The position numbers were made by a program, and so were the translations under genes. Under the pieces are notes generated by a model. The model had not been told where the DNA came from and did not search any database. It saw only the letters and a list, made by a program, of their open reading frames with translations. Below are positions 1-14,647 of a stretch of DNA of 64,000 nucleotides, piece by piece. The stretch spans positions 1,439,001 through 1,503,000 of the forward strand of contig NZ_JARBAX010000001.1 in the NCBI RefSeq assembly GCF_028807635.1. The letters run 5' to 3'. This DNA is from Streptomyces spiramyceticus (lineage in GTDB: Bacteria; Actinomycetota; Actinomycetes; Streptomycetales; Streptomycetaceae). The stretch's first letter is position 1. Every line of letters starts with the position of its first letter.

Positions 1-4475
<4,475 letters not shown>

Positions 4476-4561
4476 TTGAGGTGGTCTCCTTGGTTGAGGG
4501 GTGGTGCGTGGTTGTCGGGTGCGGTGCGGGTGCGGTGCGTGCGGGTGCAGTGCGGGTGCAG

Positions 4562-4758
4562 GTTGCCTGCGGCGCGGTTCCCCTACCCGCCCCTTTCCCG
4601 AAACTGGGGGCAAGCCCCCAGACCCCCGGACGCCCTACGGGCGTGTCCTCAAACGCCGGACGGGCTGGATTTTCAGCCGTCCGGCGTTTGAGGACCGGGG
4701 TCTGGGGCGGAGCCCCAGTTCGGGAAGGGGCGGGTAGGGGAAAGCGCCGCAGGCAACC
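4562..4758. repeat. Large imperfect palindrome, dispersed intergenic repeat copy 1
   Basis: This fills the 305-base gap between the amylase stop and the pullulanase start. The left arm begins GGTTGCCTGCGGCGC and the right arm ends with its complement. Inner arms (CCTCAAACGCCGGACGGGCTG against CAGCCGTCCGGCGTTTGAGG) flank a short GATTTT loop, giving a hairpin of about 195 bases. The same blocks recur near 16.9 and 57.7 kb. It may stop or attenuate transcription between the two amylolytic genes; no other element is visible in the gap. Confidence 0.85.
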
Positions 4759-4780
4759 CGCGCCTGCGACGCCCCGGGGG

Positions 4781-6178
4781 TCAACCGGCGTTACATGTAC
4801 GCGCATTCACATGCAGCGCAACCGCCGTGTTCGCGCCCAGCGTGGCCGTGAACTGGCCGGAGCCGTTGACTGTCACCGACCTGTTGTTCTGCACGTCGCA
4901 GTACGTGCCGGCCGCCAGCGACGTCTGGAACGTACGGGTCAGCGACCAGCCCTCGTGGTTGATCGCGACGTACGCCTTGTCGCCCCGCCCGAACGCGATC
5001 TGGTCGCCGCCGTTGTCCCACCAGTTCGTGACGCCCTGACCGCGCGCCACGTTCCGGAAGCCGACCATGCTCTTGATCTCGGGCCAGTTGTGCTGGCACT
5101 TCCACCCGTCGCTCCAGCACGCGTTCACCGTCCCGCCGTTGGGCGGCCCGGCGTCCTTGTCCGACCATTCGTAGCCGGAGTGGACGTCGGGCGAGCCGTA
5201 GGGCCAGGCCAGCATGAAGACGTTCGCCAGCGTGTAGTTCGCGCCGTCCTTGTAGTTGAGGGTGTCGCCGCCGCGCTCGGTGTCGTGGTTGTCCACGAAG
5301 ACGGCGGACTTGCCGCTCTCCATGTAGCCCCAGCCCTCGCCGTAGTTCTTCAGGTAGGCCAGGTTCTCCTGGTTGAAGACCCGCTTGAGGTCACGGGCGT
5401 ACCGGAACTCCTGCACATCGCCCGAGCCGAGGTACTCGCTCGGCGAGACCGCCTCCCCCGCGCCGTAGATCGCCTCCTGCTTCCAGTACACGCCCGGATT
5501 GCTCAGCCGGGACTTGATGTTGGCGAGGTCGGCGGCCGGCATGTGCTTGGCCGCGTCGATGCGGAAGCCGTCGACGCCCAGCGAGAGAAGGTCGTTCAGG
5601 TACGTTGCGATCCGGCCGCGTACGTAGTCCTCGCCCGTGTCGAGGTCGGCGAGGCCGACCAGCTCGCAGTTCTGGACGTTGGCGCGGTCGCCGTAGTTGC
5701 TGCCTATCTGGGTGCGGCAGTCGTCCATGTCCGCGCCCGAGTAGGTGCCGGGGTAGTTGTACTTCTCGTACGACGAGCCGCCGGTACCGGTCCCGCCGGC
5801 CGACGCCATGTGGTTGATGACGCTGTCGGCGATGACCTTGACGCCCGCCCCGTGGCAGGCGTTGACCATGTTCGCGAACGACGTGCGGTCACCGAGCCGT
5901 CCCGCGATCTTGTAGCTCACGGGCTGGTACGAGGTCCACCACTGGCTGCCCTGGATGTGCTCCTGGGGCGGGGAGACCTGGACGTAGCCGTAACCGGCCG
6001 GTCCGAGTGTCCGGGTGCACTCCGTGGCGACCGAGTCGAACTTCCACTCGAAGAGGACCGCGGTGACGTCCTTGTCGCCGGGCGGGGCGGCCTGTGCGGT
6101 GCCGGTGGGCGCCACGAGGACGGCTCCTCCGGCCGTGAGGGCGAGGGCGAGCGCGGCAGAGAAAGGTCTGCGGGCCAT
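4781..6178 (-). CDS. amy: Secreted alpha-amylase, GH13
   Basis: Extracellular endo-acting alpha-1,4-glucanase, 465 residues. The start at 6178 is preceded by AGGAGGAAAC and gives a clear signal peptide (MARRPF..., cleavage near AQA). A longer reading frame upstream lacks a ribosome site. All four GH13 motifs are visible: DSVINH near 118, GFRIDAAKH near 206 (nucleophile Asp), EAIYG near 234 (acid Glu) and FVDNHDTE near 296. The protein ends just after the C-terminal beta domain (CNAG) and has no CBM20 starch-binding domain, unlike many longer Streptomyces amylases. Upstream CTTGC repeats suggest control by a MalR-type repressor. Confidence 0.95.
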   Translation of the reverse strand: MARRPFSAALALALTAGGAVLVAPTGTAQAAPPGDKDVTAVLFEWKFDSVATECTRTLGPAGYGYVQVSPPQEHIQGSQWWTSYQPVSYKIAGRLGDRTSFANMVNACHGAGVKVIADSVINHMASAGGTGTGGSSYEKYNYPGTYSGADMDDCRTQIGSNYGDRANVQNCELVGLADLDTGEDYVRGRIATYLNDLLSLGVDGFRIDAAKHMPAADLANIKSRLSNPGVYWKQEAIYGAGEAVSPSEYLGSGDVQEFRYARDLKRVFNQENLAYLKNYGEGWGYMESGKSAVFVDNHDTERGGDTLNYKDGANYTLANVFMLAWPYGSPDVHSGYEWSDKDAGPPNGGTVNACWSDGWKCQHNWPEIKSMVGFRNVARGQGVTNWWDNGGDQIAFGRGDKAYVAINHEGWSLTRTFQTSLAAGTYCDVQNNRSVTVNGSGQFTATLGANTAVALHVNARTCNAG

Positions 6179-6625
6179 GTTTCCTCCTGCATGGGGGGAG
6201 GTGCGGGTGCGACGGTGCAGCCTCGCGCGGCAACGCGCCTTGCCCTCAAGGCTTGAATGTTCTTGCAGCAATAGTTGAAAACTTGCCGCGGGGCAGACCG
6301 TACGAGCCCTCACCAGCGGGGTCAACCCTTGAGACACACTCCGCTAACCTGCGGGAAATCTTGCCGATTGCTGGCGGATTTCTTCTTGCAAGCTCTTTCG
6401 CAAGCACTTGCGGAGCTGTTACGTTCTTCCCGGCTCCAGCTCGGCCGGCGGGGGTCCCGGCAGGTCCGGGCCCCACGCGCCCGTCCGGTCGGGCCGGGTA
6501 CGACAGGGGCTCCCCGGACCATCGATTCCCCGCGGCCCGACCTGGGCAGGTCCGGGGCTCCCCCTGCCGCCCCCGACCCACCCCCGGCCTCTCGCCGAAG
6601 CTCTCCGCTACATCCGTTACGTCCG
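6179..6625. promoter_or_regulatory. Amylase control region with MalR-type CTTGC repeats
   Basis: This 447-base stretch lies between the amylase start and the end of the LacI regulator and holds no convincing gene. Two clusters of the maltose-regulator motif are visible: around 6251-6290 (CTTGAA, CTTGCAGCAA and CTTGCCG on one face) and at 6385-6412 (CTTGCAAG followed by CGCAAGCACTTGCG, nearly palindromic). Similar CTTGC/GCAAG units recur upstream of malE. By analogy with S. coelicolor MalR (Reg1) sites they are probable repressor operators. No clear -10/-35 pair could be assigned. Confidence 0.6.
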
Positions 6626-7678
6626 CTACGCGCGCGACGGCGCGGTGGAGCCCCGTACCACCAGCTCCGGCTGGAAGACGTACTCCGTGCTCCCCCAGCT
6701 ACCGCTGGGAGGTGCCCCCAGCACCGGGTTGCCGCCGATCTCCTCCAGCAGCGCACCCACCGCGGCCGTCGCCATCGCCTGTACCGGCTGGCGCACCGTG
6801 GTCAGCGGCGGGTCGGTGAAGGCGATCAGCTGCGAGTCGTCGAAGCCCACCACCGAGACGTCGTCGGGCACTTCGAGCCCGCGCCCGCGCGCCGCGCGCA
6901 CCACGCCGAGCGCCATCATGTCGCTGCCGCAGACAATGCCCGTGCACCCGCTGTCCAGCAGCGCTCCCGCCGCCACCTGGCCGCCTTCGACGCTGAACAG
7001 CGTGTGCTGGACGGCCAGTTCGGCCTCCTCGCGGGGCACCCGCAGCACGCTGCCGAGCGCGTCGACGAAGCCCTCCCGCTTGCGGCGGGAGGGGACGTAC
7101 CGCTGCGGGCCTACGGCCAGGCCGATGCGTTCGTGGCCCAGGTCGGCGAGATGTCCGACCGCCATGCGCATCGCGGCGTGGTCGTCGGGCGACACGAAGG
7201 GGGCGCTGATCGCCTCGTTGTAGCCGTTGATCAGGACGTACGGGACCCCGCGCGCGGCCAGCGCGGCGTACCGCGCGGGGTCGGTCGACAGGTCGGCGTG
7301 CAGCCCGGACAGGAAGACGATGCCGCCCACGCCGCACGCCACGAGCTGGTCGACCAGCTCGTCCTCCGTGGCGCCGCCCGGCAGCTGGGTGCACAGCACG
7401 GGCGTATAGCCGTGCCCGGCCAGCACCTGCTCGATGACCTGGGCGAACGCCGGAAAAATGGGGTTGGTCAGCTCGGGCGTCACCAGGCCGACCAGGCCCG
7501 CACTGCGCTGCCTCAGCCGTACGGGCCGCTCGTAGCCCAGCACGTCGAGCGCCACGAGCACCCGCTGACGCGTGGTGTCCGCGACGCCCGGCTTGCCGTT
7601 CAGCACCCGGCTCACGGTCGCCTCGCTGACGCAGGCGTGCTCCGCGATGTGCGCCAGCCGGGGCGCGGGGACGGTCAC
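6626..7678 (-). CDS. LacI-family maltose-type transcriptional regulator, first copy
   Basis: DNA-binding repressor of 350 residues. The GTG start at 7678 overlaps the glucosidase stop (GTGA), so the two genes look translationally coupled. The N-terminal helix-turn-helix reads SEATVSRVLNGKPGV and is followed by a hinge and a periplasmic-binding-protein-like sugar sensor (GLVGLVTPELTNPIFP). It is strongly similar throughout to the second regulator at 14648-15667, including the HTH core and the FDDSxLIAFTDPPLTT segment, so both probably see the same operator class. It carries an extra short loop before EYVFQPELVVRGS. The effector is presumably a maltodextrin; this is inferred. Confidence 0.9.
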   Translation of the reverse strand: MTVPAPRLAHIAEHACVSEATVSRVLNGKPGVADTTRQRVLVALDVLGYERPVRLRQRSAGLVGLVTPELTNPIFPAFAQVIEQVLAGHGYTPVLCTQLPGGATEDELVDQLVACGVGGIVFLSGLHADLSTDPARYAALAARGVPYVLINGYNEAISAPFVSPDDHAAMRMAVGHLADLGHERIGLAVGPQRYVPSRRKREGFVDALGSVLRVPREEAELAVQHTLFSVEGGQVAAGALLDSGCTGIVCGSDMMALGVVRAARGRGLEVPDDVSVVGFDDSQLIAFTDPPLTTVRQPVQAMATAAVGALLEEIGGNPVLGAPPSGSWGSTEYVFQPELVVRGSTAPSRA

Positions 7679-9381
7679 ACCGTCCACCACACCGTGGTGT
7701 CCGCAGGCAGGTCGAAGTCGCCCTCGCCGACGGTCACTTCGGCGCTGGCGAGGAGGAGATGCCCGGGGGCCGGGATACGTACCGGGGCGCCCGTCGTGTT
7801 GACCGTGCAGACGAAACCCTCGCGCGCGAAGGCCACGACACCGTCGGGGGCGTCCAGCCATGACACGTCCGTGCCGGCGCCCAGGCCCGGGTGCTCGCGG
7901 CGCACGGCCAGCGCGGAGCGGTACAGCTCCAGGGTCGAGTCCGGGTCTCCGGTCTGCGTCTCGACGCTCAGCCCGGCCCAGGACTCCGGCTGCGGAAGCC
8001 AGCTGCCGCCCGCCCCGAATCCGTACGACGGACCCTCGGCCGTCCACGGGATCGGGACGCGGCAGCCGTCGCGGAAGCCGTCCTGGCCCTCCGCGCGGAA
8101 GAAGGACGGGTCCTGGCGGGCCTCGTCGGGCAGGTCGGTGACGTCGGGCAGGCCGAGCTCCTCGCCCTGGTAGACGTACGCCGATCCGGGCAGTGCCAGC
8201 ATCAGCAGCGACGCGGCGCGGGCGCGGCGCAGGCCGAGCTCGCGGTCGCCCGCCGTGCGCAACTGGGTGCCGAGCCCCGCCGGGTTGGCGAACCGGGTCG
8301 CGTGCCGCGTCACGTCGTGGTTGGACAGCACCCAGGTGGCGGGTGCGCCGACCGGTCGCATCGCGGCGAGGGAGACGTCGACGACCTCGCGCAGCGCGGC
8401 GGCGTCCCAGTCCGTGCCGAGGTACTGGAAGTTGAAGGCCTGGTGCAGCTCGTCGGGACGTACGTAATTGGCCGTACGGTCCACGGTCGGGGTCCATGCC
8501 TCGGCGACGCCTATGCGCTCGCCCGGGTACTCGTCGAGGATCTGCCGCCAGGAGCGGTAGATCTCGTGGACGCCGTCCTGGTCGAAGAACGGCATGACGT
8601 CATTGCCGAGGAGCTTCAGCTGGTCGTGGCTGCCGAGGTCGGGCAGGCCTTCCGCCTTGACCAGGCCGTGTGCGACGTCGATGCGGAAGCCGTCGACGCC
8701 CATGTCGAGCCAGAAGCGGAGGATGGAGCGGAACTCGTCGGCGACGGCCGGGTTCTCCCAGTTGAAGTCGGGCTGCTCGGGGGCGAAGAGGTGCAGGTAC
8801 CAGTCGCCGGGCGTGCCGTCCGGGTCGGTCGTACGGGTCCAGGCGGGGCCGCCGAAGATGGACTCCCAGTCGTTCGGGGGGAGTTCGCCGTCTGCGCCCT
8901 TACCGGGCCTGAAGTGGTAGCGGCCGCGCAGGGCGGAGCCGGGGCCCTCCTTCAGCGCGCGCTTGAACCACTCGTGCTGGTCGGAGGAGTGGTTGGGCAC
9001 CAGGTCGACGATGATGCGCAGGCCCAGCTCGTGGGCGTCGCGGATCAGTGCGTCGGCGTCGAGGAGGGTGCCGAACATGGGGTCGATGGCCCGGTAGTCG
9101 GCGACGTCGTAACCGGCGTCGGCCTGCGGGGATGCGTAGAAGGGGCTGAGCCAGACGGCGTCGACGCCGAGGTCCCTGAGATACGGGAGACGGCGGCGTA
9201 CCCCTTCGAGATCGCCCATGCCGTCGCCGTTGCTGTCGGCGAAACTGCGCGGATAGACCTGGTAGATCACCGCGTCCCGCCACCAGCCGGTGCGCCGCCG
9301 GTTTCCAATGGTGGGGCCAATGGTGGGGCCACTGGTGGGGGCACTGGTGGGGGCGGTGGGAGCAGCGAGGTGCTGGGTCAT
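7675..9381 (-). CDS. aglA: Cytoplasmic alpha-glucosidase, GH13, first copy
   Basis: Hydrolyses imported maltose and maltodextrins to glucose; 568 residues, no signal peptide. The start at 9381 follows AGGGAC and matches the MTQ start of the paralogue; an ATG at 9399 lacks a ribosome site. GH13 motifs: DLVPNHSS near 129, GFRIDVAHG near 230, GVAEAW near 292 and LSNHDVTRH near 352. Residues 9-28 form a run of PTxx tetrapeptides absent from the other copy. It follows malG by about 90 bases and overlaps the next regulator gene by 4 bases, so a malEFG-agl-lacI transcript is likely. Confidence 0.93.
   Translation of the reverse strand: MTQHLAAPTAPTSAPTSGPTIGPTIGNRRRTGWWRDAVIYQVYPRSFADSNGDGMGDLEGVRRRLPYLRDLGVDAVWLSPFYASPQADAGYDVADYRAIDPMFGTLLDADALIRDAHELGLRIIVDLVPNHSSDQHEWFKRALKEGPGSALRGRYHFRPGKGADGELPPNDWESIFGGPAWTRTTDPDGTPGDWYLHLFAPEQPDFNWENPAVADEFRSILRFWLDMGVDGFRIDVAHGLVKAEGLPDLGSHDQLKLLGNDVMPFFDQDGVHEIYRSWRQILDEYPGERIGVAEAWTPTVDRTANYVRPDELHQAFNFQYLGTDWDAAALREVVDVSLAAMRPVGAPATWVLSNHDVTRHATRFANPAGLGTQLRTAGDRELGLRRARAASLLMLALPGSAYVYQGEELGLPDVTDLPDEARQDPSFFRAEGQDGFRDGCRVPIPWTAEGPSYGFGAGGSWLPQPESWAGLSVETQTGDPDSTLELYRSALAVRREHPGLGAGTDVSWLDAPDGVVAFAREGFVCTVNTTGAPVRIPAPGHLLLASAEVTVGEGDFDLPADTTVWWTV
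9306..9360. repeat. 12-base tandem repeat coding PTxx
   Basis: Four to five near-identical 12-base units (forward strand CCAATGGTGGGG, then CACTGGTGGGGG) lie in the first codons of the alpha-glucosidase gene and encode repeated Pro-Thr-x-x. The paralogous glucosidase lacks them, so this is a recent slippage expansion in a dispensable N-terminal tail. Confidence 0.75.
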
Positions 9382-9470
9382 GTCGTCCCTGGAAGTCATG
9401 GGGGTGGGAGCGGCGCCGGTGTGGGGTGCGGCCCGGCGCCGCCGACTGGCTGTACGCGGGTGGGAGGGTG

Positions 9471-10376
9471 TCAGCCCTTGGTGGCGCCCGCTGTCATTCC
9501 GGCCACCAGATGGCGCTGCACGAAGACGAAGACGACGGCGGCCGGGACGGCGATGAGCACGGAGGCCGCGGTCATCGGGCCCCACTGGGCGCCGTACTGG
9601 TTGACGAACTTCTGCAGACCGCCGGCGAGGGTGAGGTTCTCGTCACCGACCATGAAGGCGGAGGCGTACGCCACTTCGCCCCAGGCGGTGATGAAGGAGT
9701 AGAACGCGGTCACGGCCAGGCCCGGCTTGGCGAGCGGCAGGATCAGCCGCCAGAAGGTGCCGAACGGGTTGAGGCCGTCGACGCGGCCCGACTCGTCGAT
9801 CTCCTGCGGGATGGTGTCGAAGAAGCCCTTCATCATCCAGGCGCAGAACGGCACCGCGATGGTGAGGTACGTGATGACCAGTCCCGCGGGCTGATTGAGC
9901 AGGCCCATCTTCGACATGATGTTGTAGATCGGCACGATGAGGACGGCGACCGGGAACATCTGGGTGATCAGCAGCGTCCACATCAGCGGTTTCATGCCGG
10001 GGAAGCGGAAGCGGCTGACGGCGTAGCCGGTGGTGGCCGAGACGAAGACGCCGAGGACCGTGGTGAGGCCTGCGACGAGCAGCGAGTTGCCGAACCAGGT
10101 GAGGAACGGGGTGTCGTTCAGCAGGTTCGTGTAGTTCGCGAGCGTCGTCTCTTTGAAGAACGCCGTCGTCGATGCGTGCTTGGCGGGCTTGAGCGAGGTC
10201 AGCAGGACCCACAGCACCGGGAAGACCGCGATCACGGACGTCACGATGAGCGTGGCGTGCAGGCCGAAGGAGGCGAGCGGCGAGCGCTCGCCGCGCGGAC
10301 GGACCCGGCCGGCGCGGTGCGGGGCCCTGCCTGCGGTGTTCTTCGCTGCGGTGTTCTGCACTGCGGTGGTGGTCAC
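9471..10376 (-). CDS. malG: Maltose/maltodextrin ABC importer permease MalG
   Basis: Inner-membrane subunit of a carbohydrate ABC importer (CUT1 type), 301 residues with six predicted membrane helices. The conserved cytoplasmic EAA loop is visible (EIDESGRVDGLNPFGTFW), the contact site for the ATPase. The start is GTG at 10376, overlapping the malF stop by 4 bases (GTGA), a sign of coupled translation. No ATPase gene is nearby; Streptomyces maltose importers typically share the distant MsiK ATPase, which probably applies here. Confidence 0.94.
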   Translation of the reverse strand: MTTTAVQNTAAKNTAGRAPHRAGRVRPRGERSPLASFGLHATLIVTSVIAVFPVLWVLLTSLKPAKHASTTAFFKETTLANYTNLLNDTPFLTWFGNSLLVAGLTTVLGVFVSATTGYAVSRFRFPGMKPLMWTLLITQMFPVAVLIVPIYNIMSKMGLLNQPAGLVITYLTIAVPFCAWMMKGFFDTIPQEIDESGRVDGLNPFGTFWRLILPLAKPGLAVTAFYSFITAWGEVAYASAFMVGDENLTLAGGLQKFVNQYGAQWGPMTAASVLIAVPAAVVFVFVQRHLVAGMTAGATKG

Positions 10377-11383
10377 CAGACTTCTCCCTGCTTGCGGAGG
10401 GCTCGCCGGTAGACCGCGGCGAAGACCATCAGGAGGATCAGGATCAGTACGCCCCAGGTGGAGGACATCGCGAAGTCGCGGGGACTGATCTCGAAGGAGA
10501 ATTTGTACGCCTGGGTGACCAGGATCTGGGTGGCCTCGCCGGGTCCGCCGCGGGTGAGCAGGAAGATCACCGGGAACATGTTGAACGTCCAGATGGTGCT
10601 CAGCAGGACCACGGTGGAGCTGACCGAGCGCAGCCCGGGCATGGTGATGTGGCGGAACCGCTGCCAGGCGCTCGCCCCGTCCATCTCGGCGGCTTCGTAC
10701 AGCTCACCGGGGATGGACTGGAGGCCGCCGAGGAGGGCGACCATCATGAACGGCACGCCGAGCCAGACGTTGACGACGATGACCGCGAACTTGGCCCAGG
10801 TCGGGTCGTTGAGCCAGGGCACCGCGTCGATGCCGCCGCCCGCGAGGAGCTTGTTGAGCAGGCCGCGGTCCTCGTTGTAGAGGAAGCGCCAGGCGAAGAC
10901 CGACACGAAGCCGGGCACGGCCCAGGGCAGGATCAGCATCATGCGGTACGCGGAGCGTCCCGCGATCCTGCGGTTGAGCATGTTGGCCAGGGTCAGGCCG
11001 AGTACGAAGGTGACGGAAACGCAGGAGACCGTCCAGACCAGGGTCCAGCCGAGGGTCGACAGGAACTGGTTGCCGGTGAGGGCGTCGGTGTAATTGTCCA
11101 GCCCCACGAACTTGTAGGTCGCGGGCAGGTGATTGACCCCGATGGACCGCTCGACGTTGCGCTCGTTGGCGTCGGTCATCGACAGATAGATTCCGCGGCC
11201 GAGCGGATAGCCGATGATCACGCCGATCACGATCACCACCGGGGCGATCATGGTCCAGGCGTACCAGTGGACCGAGACGGCCCGGCGGAACCTGCCGGGC
11301 GGTTTTCCAGCGCCGCGGCTCCGGCCGCGGGCGACATTGTCACCCGCGGCCTTCGCCACCGACTGGCTGGTGTGGACAGCCAT
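10373..11383 (-). CDS. malF: Maltose/maltodextrin ABC importer permease MalF
   Basis: Partner permease of MalG, 336 residues. A cytoplasmic basic N-terminus of about 35 residues precedes six membrane helices. The EAA loop reads ELYEAAEMDGASAWQRFRHI. The ATG at 11383 has AGGAGG 10 bases upstream. It follows malE after 33 bases and overlaps malG, so malE-malF-malG form one operon. Substrate is inferred from the flanking alpha-glucosidases and amylases. Confidence 0.94.
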   Translation of the reverse strand: MAVHTSQSVAKAAGDNVARGRSRGAGKPPGRFRRAVSVHWYAWTMIAPVVIVIGVIIGYPLGRGIYLSMTDANERNVERSIGVNHLPATYKFVGLDNYTDALTGNQFLSTLGWTLVWTVSCVSVTFVLGLTLANMLNRRIAGRSAYRMMLILPWAVPGFVSVFAWRFLYNEDRGLLNKLLAGGGIDAVPWLNDPTWAKFAVIVVNVWLGVPFMMVALLGGLQSIPGELYEAAEMDGASAWQRFRHITMPGLRSVSSTVVLLSTIWTFNMFPVIFLLTRGGPGEATQILVTQAYKFSFEISPRDFAMSSTWGVLILILLMVFAAVYRRALRKQGEVW

Positions 11384-11416
11384 CAGCCGGCCTCCTGCCT
11401 TCCTGTCACTTCTTGC

Positions 11417-12691
11417 TTACTTCCAGCCCTTGAGGAGCTTCCGGTAGGAGTCGCCGGTGGCCTTGGCGCCCTTCTCCGGGGTGGTCTGGCCGGTGAGGAC
11501 CTTGGTGTACTCGGTCTTCAGCGGCTCGAAGAGGCTGCCGGTCTCCGGGATCCAGGGGCGCTCGACGGCCTTGTCGACGACGGGCTTGAAGAAGCCGACG
11601 ATGTGGTTGCCGGACACGTCGGGCTGGGAGTACACGGAGGTGCGCGTCGGGAGCAGGTTGAGCTCCTTGGCGATCAGGGCCTGGCTCGTGGCGGAGGTCA
11701 TGTACTCGCTGAAGGCGTACGAGGCGTCCAGGTTCTTGGAGCCCGCGTAGACCGCGAGGTTGTGGCCGCCCTGCGGGGCGCCCTGTCCGGCGGAGCCGGC
11801 CGGCACCGTGGTGATGCCCAGGTTGGCCTTGTCCTTGAACTCCTTGCCGGCGAAGGTGTCGGCGACGGCCCACGGGCCGTTGATCATCATGGCGGCCTTG
11901 CCGTCCTTGAAGGACGCCTGCATGTTCTCCCACCCGTCGGTGGCGTCGGTCTTGGCCGCACCGGAGTCGACGAGGTCCTTGACGACCTTGAGCGCCTTGA
12001 CGCCGGGCTCCTGGTCGACGGTGACCGTCTTCTTCTTGGCGTCGACCAGGTCGCCGCCCTCGCCGTAGAGGAAGGACAGGAACCAGTACGCGTCGTCGCC
12101 GCGCAGGTAGAGGCCGGTCTTGCCGGTCTTGTCCTTGATCTTCTTCGAGACGCTCTTCAGCTCGTCGATCGTCCGGGGCACCTTGACGCCGGCGTCCTTG
12201 AAGATCTTCTCGTTGTAGAAGAGGCCCATGGAGTCGATGACCTGGGGCACCGCGTACGTCTTGCCGTTGTACTTGGTGCTGGCCGCGGCCTGCCCGAGGA
12301 AGTCCTTCTCGTTCTTCAGGGCGGTGGTGCCGTCCAGCGGAGCGAGGTAGCCGAGGTCGGCGAACTGCGGGGTCCAGGCGACCTCGGCGCGGATCACGTC
12401 GGGGGCGCCGGAGCCGGACTGGGCGGCGTTCTTGAACTTGTTCTGGGCCTCACCGAACGGAACGTTGACGTACTTGACGTCGACGTCCGGGTGCTTCTTC
12501 TCGAAGCCCTCGGCCAGCTTCTTGAAGACCTTGTCCTCACTGCCGACGGTCGAGGTGTCCCACCAGGTGACTGTGCCGGACAGCTTGCCCGAGCTCTTCT
12601 TCTCACCGCTGTCACCACTGTCGCCACCGCAAGCCGTCGCCGCGAGCGCCAGGGTCGCGACCAGGGCGGTGGCCGCTATGCCACGTCGCAT
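11417..12691 (-). CDS. malE: Maltose/maltodextrin-binding lipoprotein MalE
   Basis: Extracellular solute-binding lipoprotein that delivers maltodextrin to MalFG; 424 residues. The signal peptide ends in a lipobox (LAATAC, lipidated Cys21) followed by a Gly/Ser/Asp linker. The fold is of the extracellular solute-binding family 1, with motifs such as TVTWWDTS near the start, PDVIRAEVAW and MMINGPWA. It is the first gene of malEFG and faces a second alpha-glucosidase gene across a 302-base region carrying CTTGC operators. Confidence 0.95.
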   Translation of the reverse strand: MRRGIAATALVATLALAATACGGDSGDSGEKKSSGKLSGTVTWWDTSTVGSEDKVFKKLAEGFEKKHPDVDVKYVNVPFGEAQNKFKNAAQSGSGAPDVIRAEVAWTPQFADLGYLAPLDGTTALKNEKDFLGQAAASTKYNGKTYAVPQVIDSMGLFYNEKIFKDAGVKVPRTIDELKSVSKKIKDKTGKTGLYLRGDDAYWFLSFLYGEGGDLVDAKKKTVTVDQEPGVKALKVVKDLVDSGAAKTDATDGWENMQASFKDGKAAMMINGPWAVADTFAGKEFKDKANLGITTVPAGSAGQGAPQGGHNLAVYAGSKNLDASYAFSEYMTSATSQALIAKELNLLPTRTSVYSQPDVSGNHIVGFFKPVVDKAVERPWIPETGSLFEPLKTEYTKVLTGQTTPEKGAKATGDSYRKLLKGWK

Positions 12692-12993
12692 CTGAACTCC
12701 TTCAACTGCCGAACCGCTCCGTCGCGGCGCCGGGTCGTCGAGGAACGTAACAAGGATGAAAGAAGACCGAAAGAGCTTGCGAAGATTTTCCGCAAGACCA
12801 GCCGATCGTTACATCGGCGTGTCCTCACGGTTGCCGTTCCACCCCTTGCCAGACAGGCCACAGGCGCTCTCATGACCTTGTCGGGGACCCTGCAAGCACT
12901 ACCGCAAGGACTTGCAGGACTGTTACTTTCGTAGAGCATCCGCGTTGATCTCGTAGTTACCGATCCAGCCCGCCCCGTACGAGAGGGACCTTC
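12692..12993. promoter_or_regulatory. Divergent malE / agl2 control region with MalR-type operators
   Basis: The region serves malE on one side and the second alpha-glucosidase on the other. It holds two operator-like clusters: an inverted pair CTTGCG...CGCAAG at 12776-12796, and GCAAG/CTTGC units at 12890-12918 (CTGCAAGCACTACCGCAAGG then ACTTGCAGG). These match the motif seen upstream of the amylase gene. A common LacI-type repressor probably controls both directions. A TAC-rich segment after 12918 may hold the glucosidase promoter, but no hexamer pair is clear. Confidence 0.7.
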
Positions 12994-14622
<1,629 letters not shown>

Positions 14623-14633
14623 CATGCGCCCGG

Positions 14634-14639
14634 TACAGT
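14634..14639 (+). promoter_or_regulatory. Possible -10 box for leaderless malR
   Basis: TACAGT lies just after the glucosidase stop and 8 bases before the regulator ATG. The regulator has no Shine-Dalgarno, so transcription probably starts at or next to its start codon. No convincing -35 hexamer was seen. Confidence 0.4.
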
Positions 14640-14647
14640 CCACTCAC

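Noticed and set aside
8900..9283. Minus-strand frame inside the alpha-glucosidase
   Set aside because: An out-of-frame shadow with Arg-rich composition; the true frame carries all catalytic motifs.
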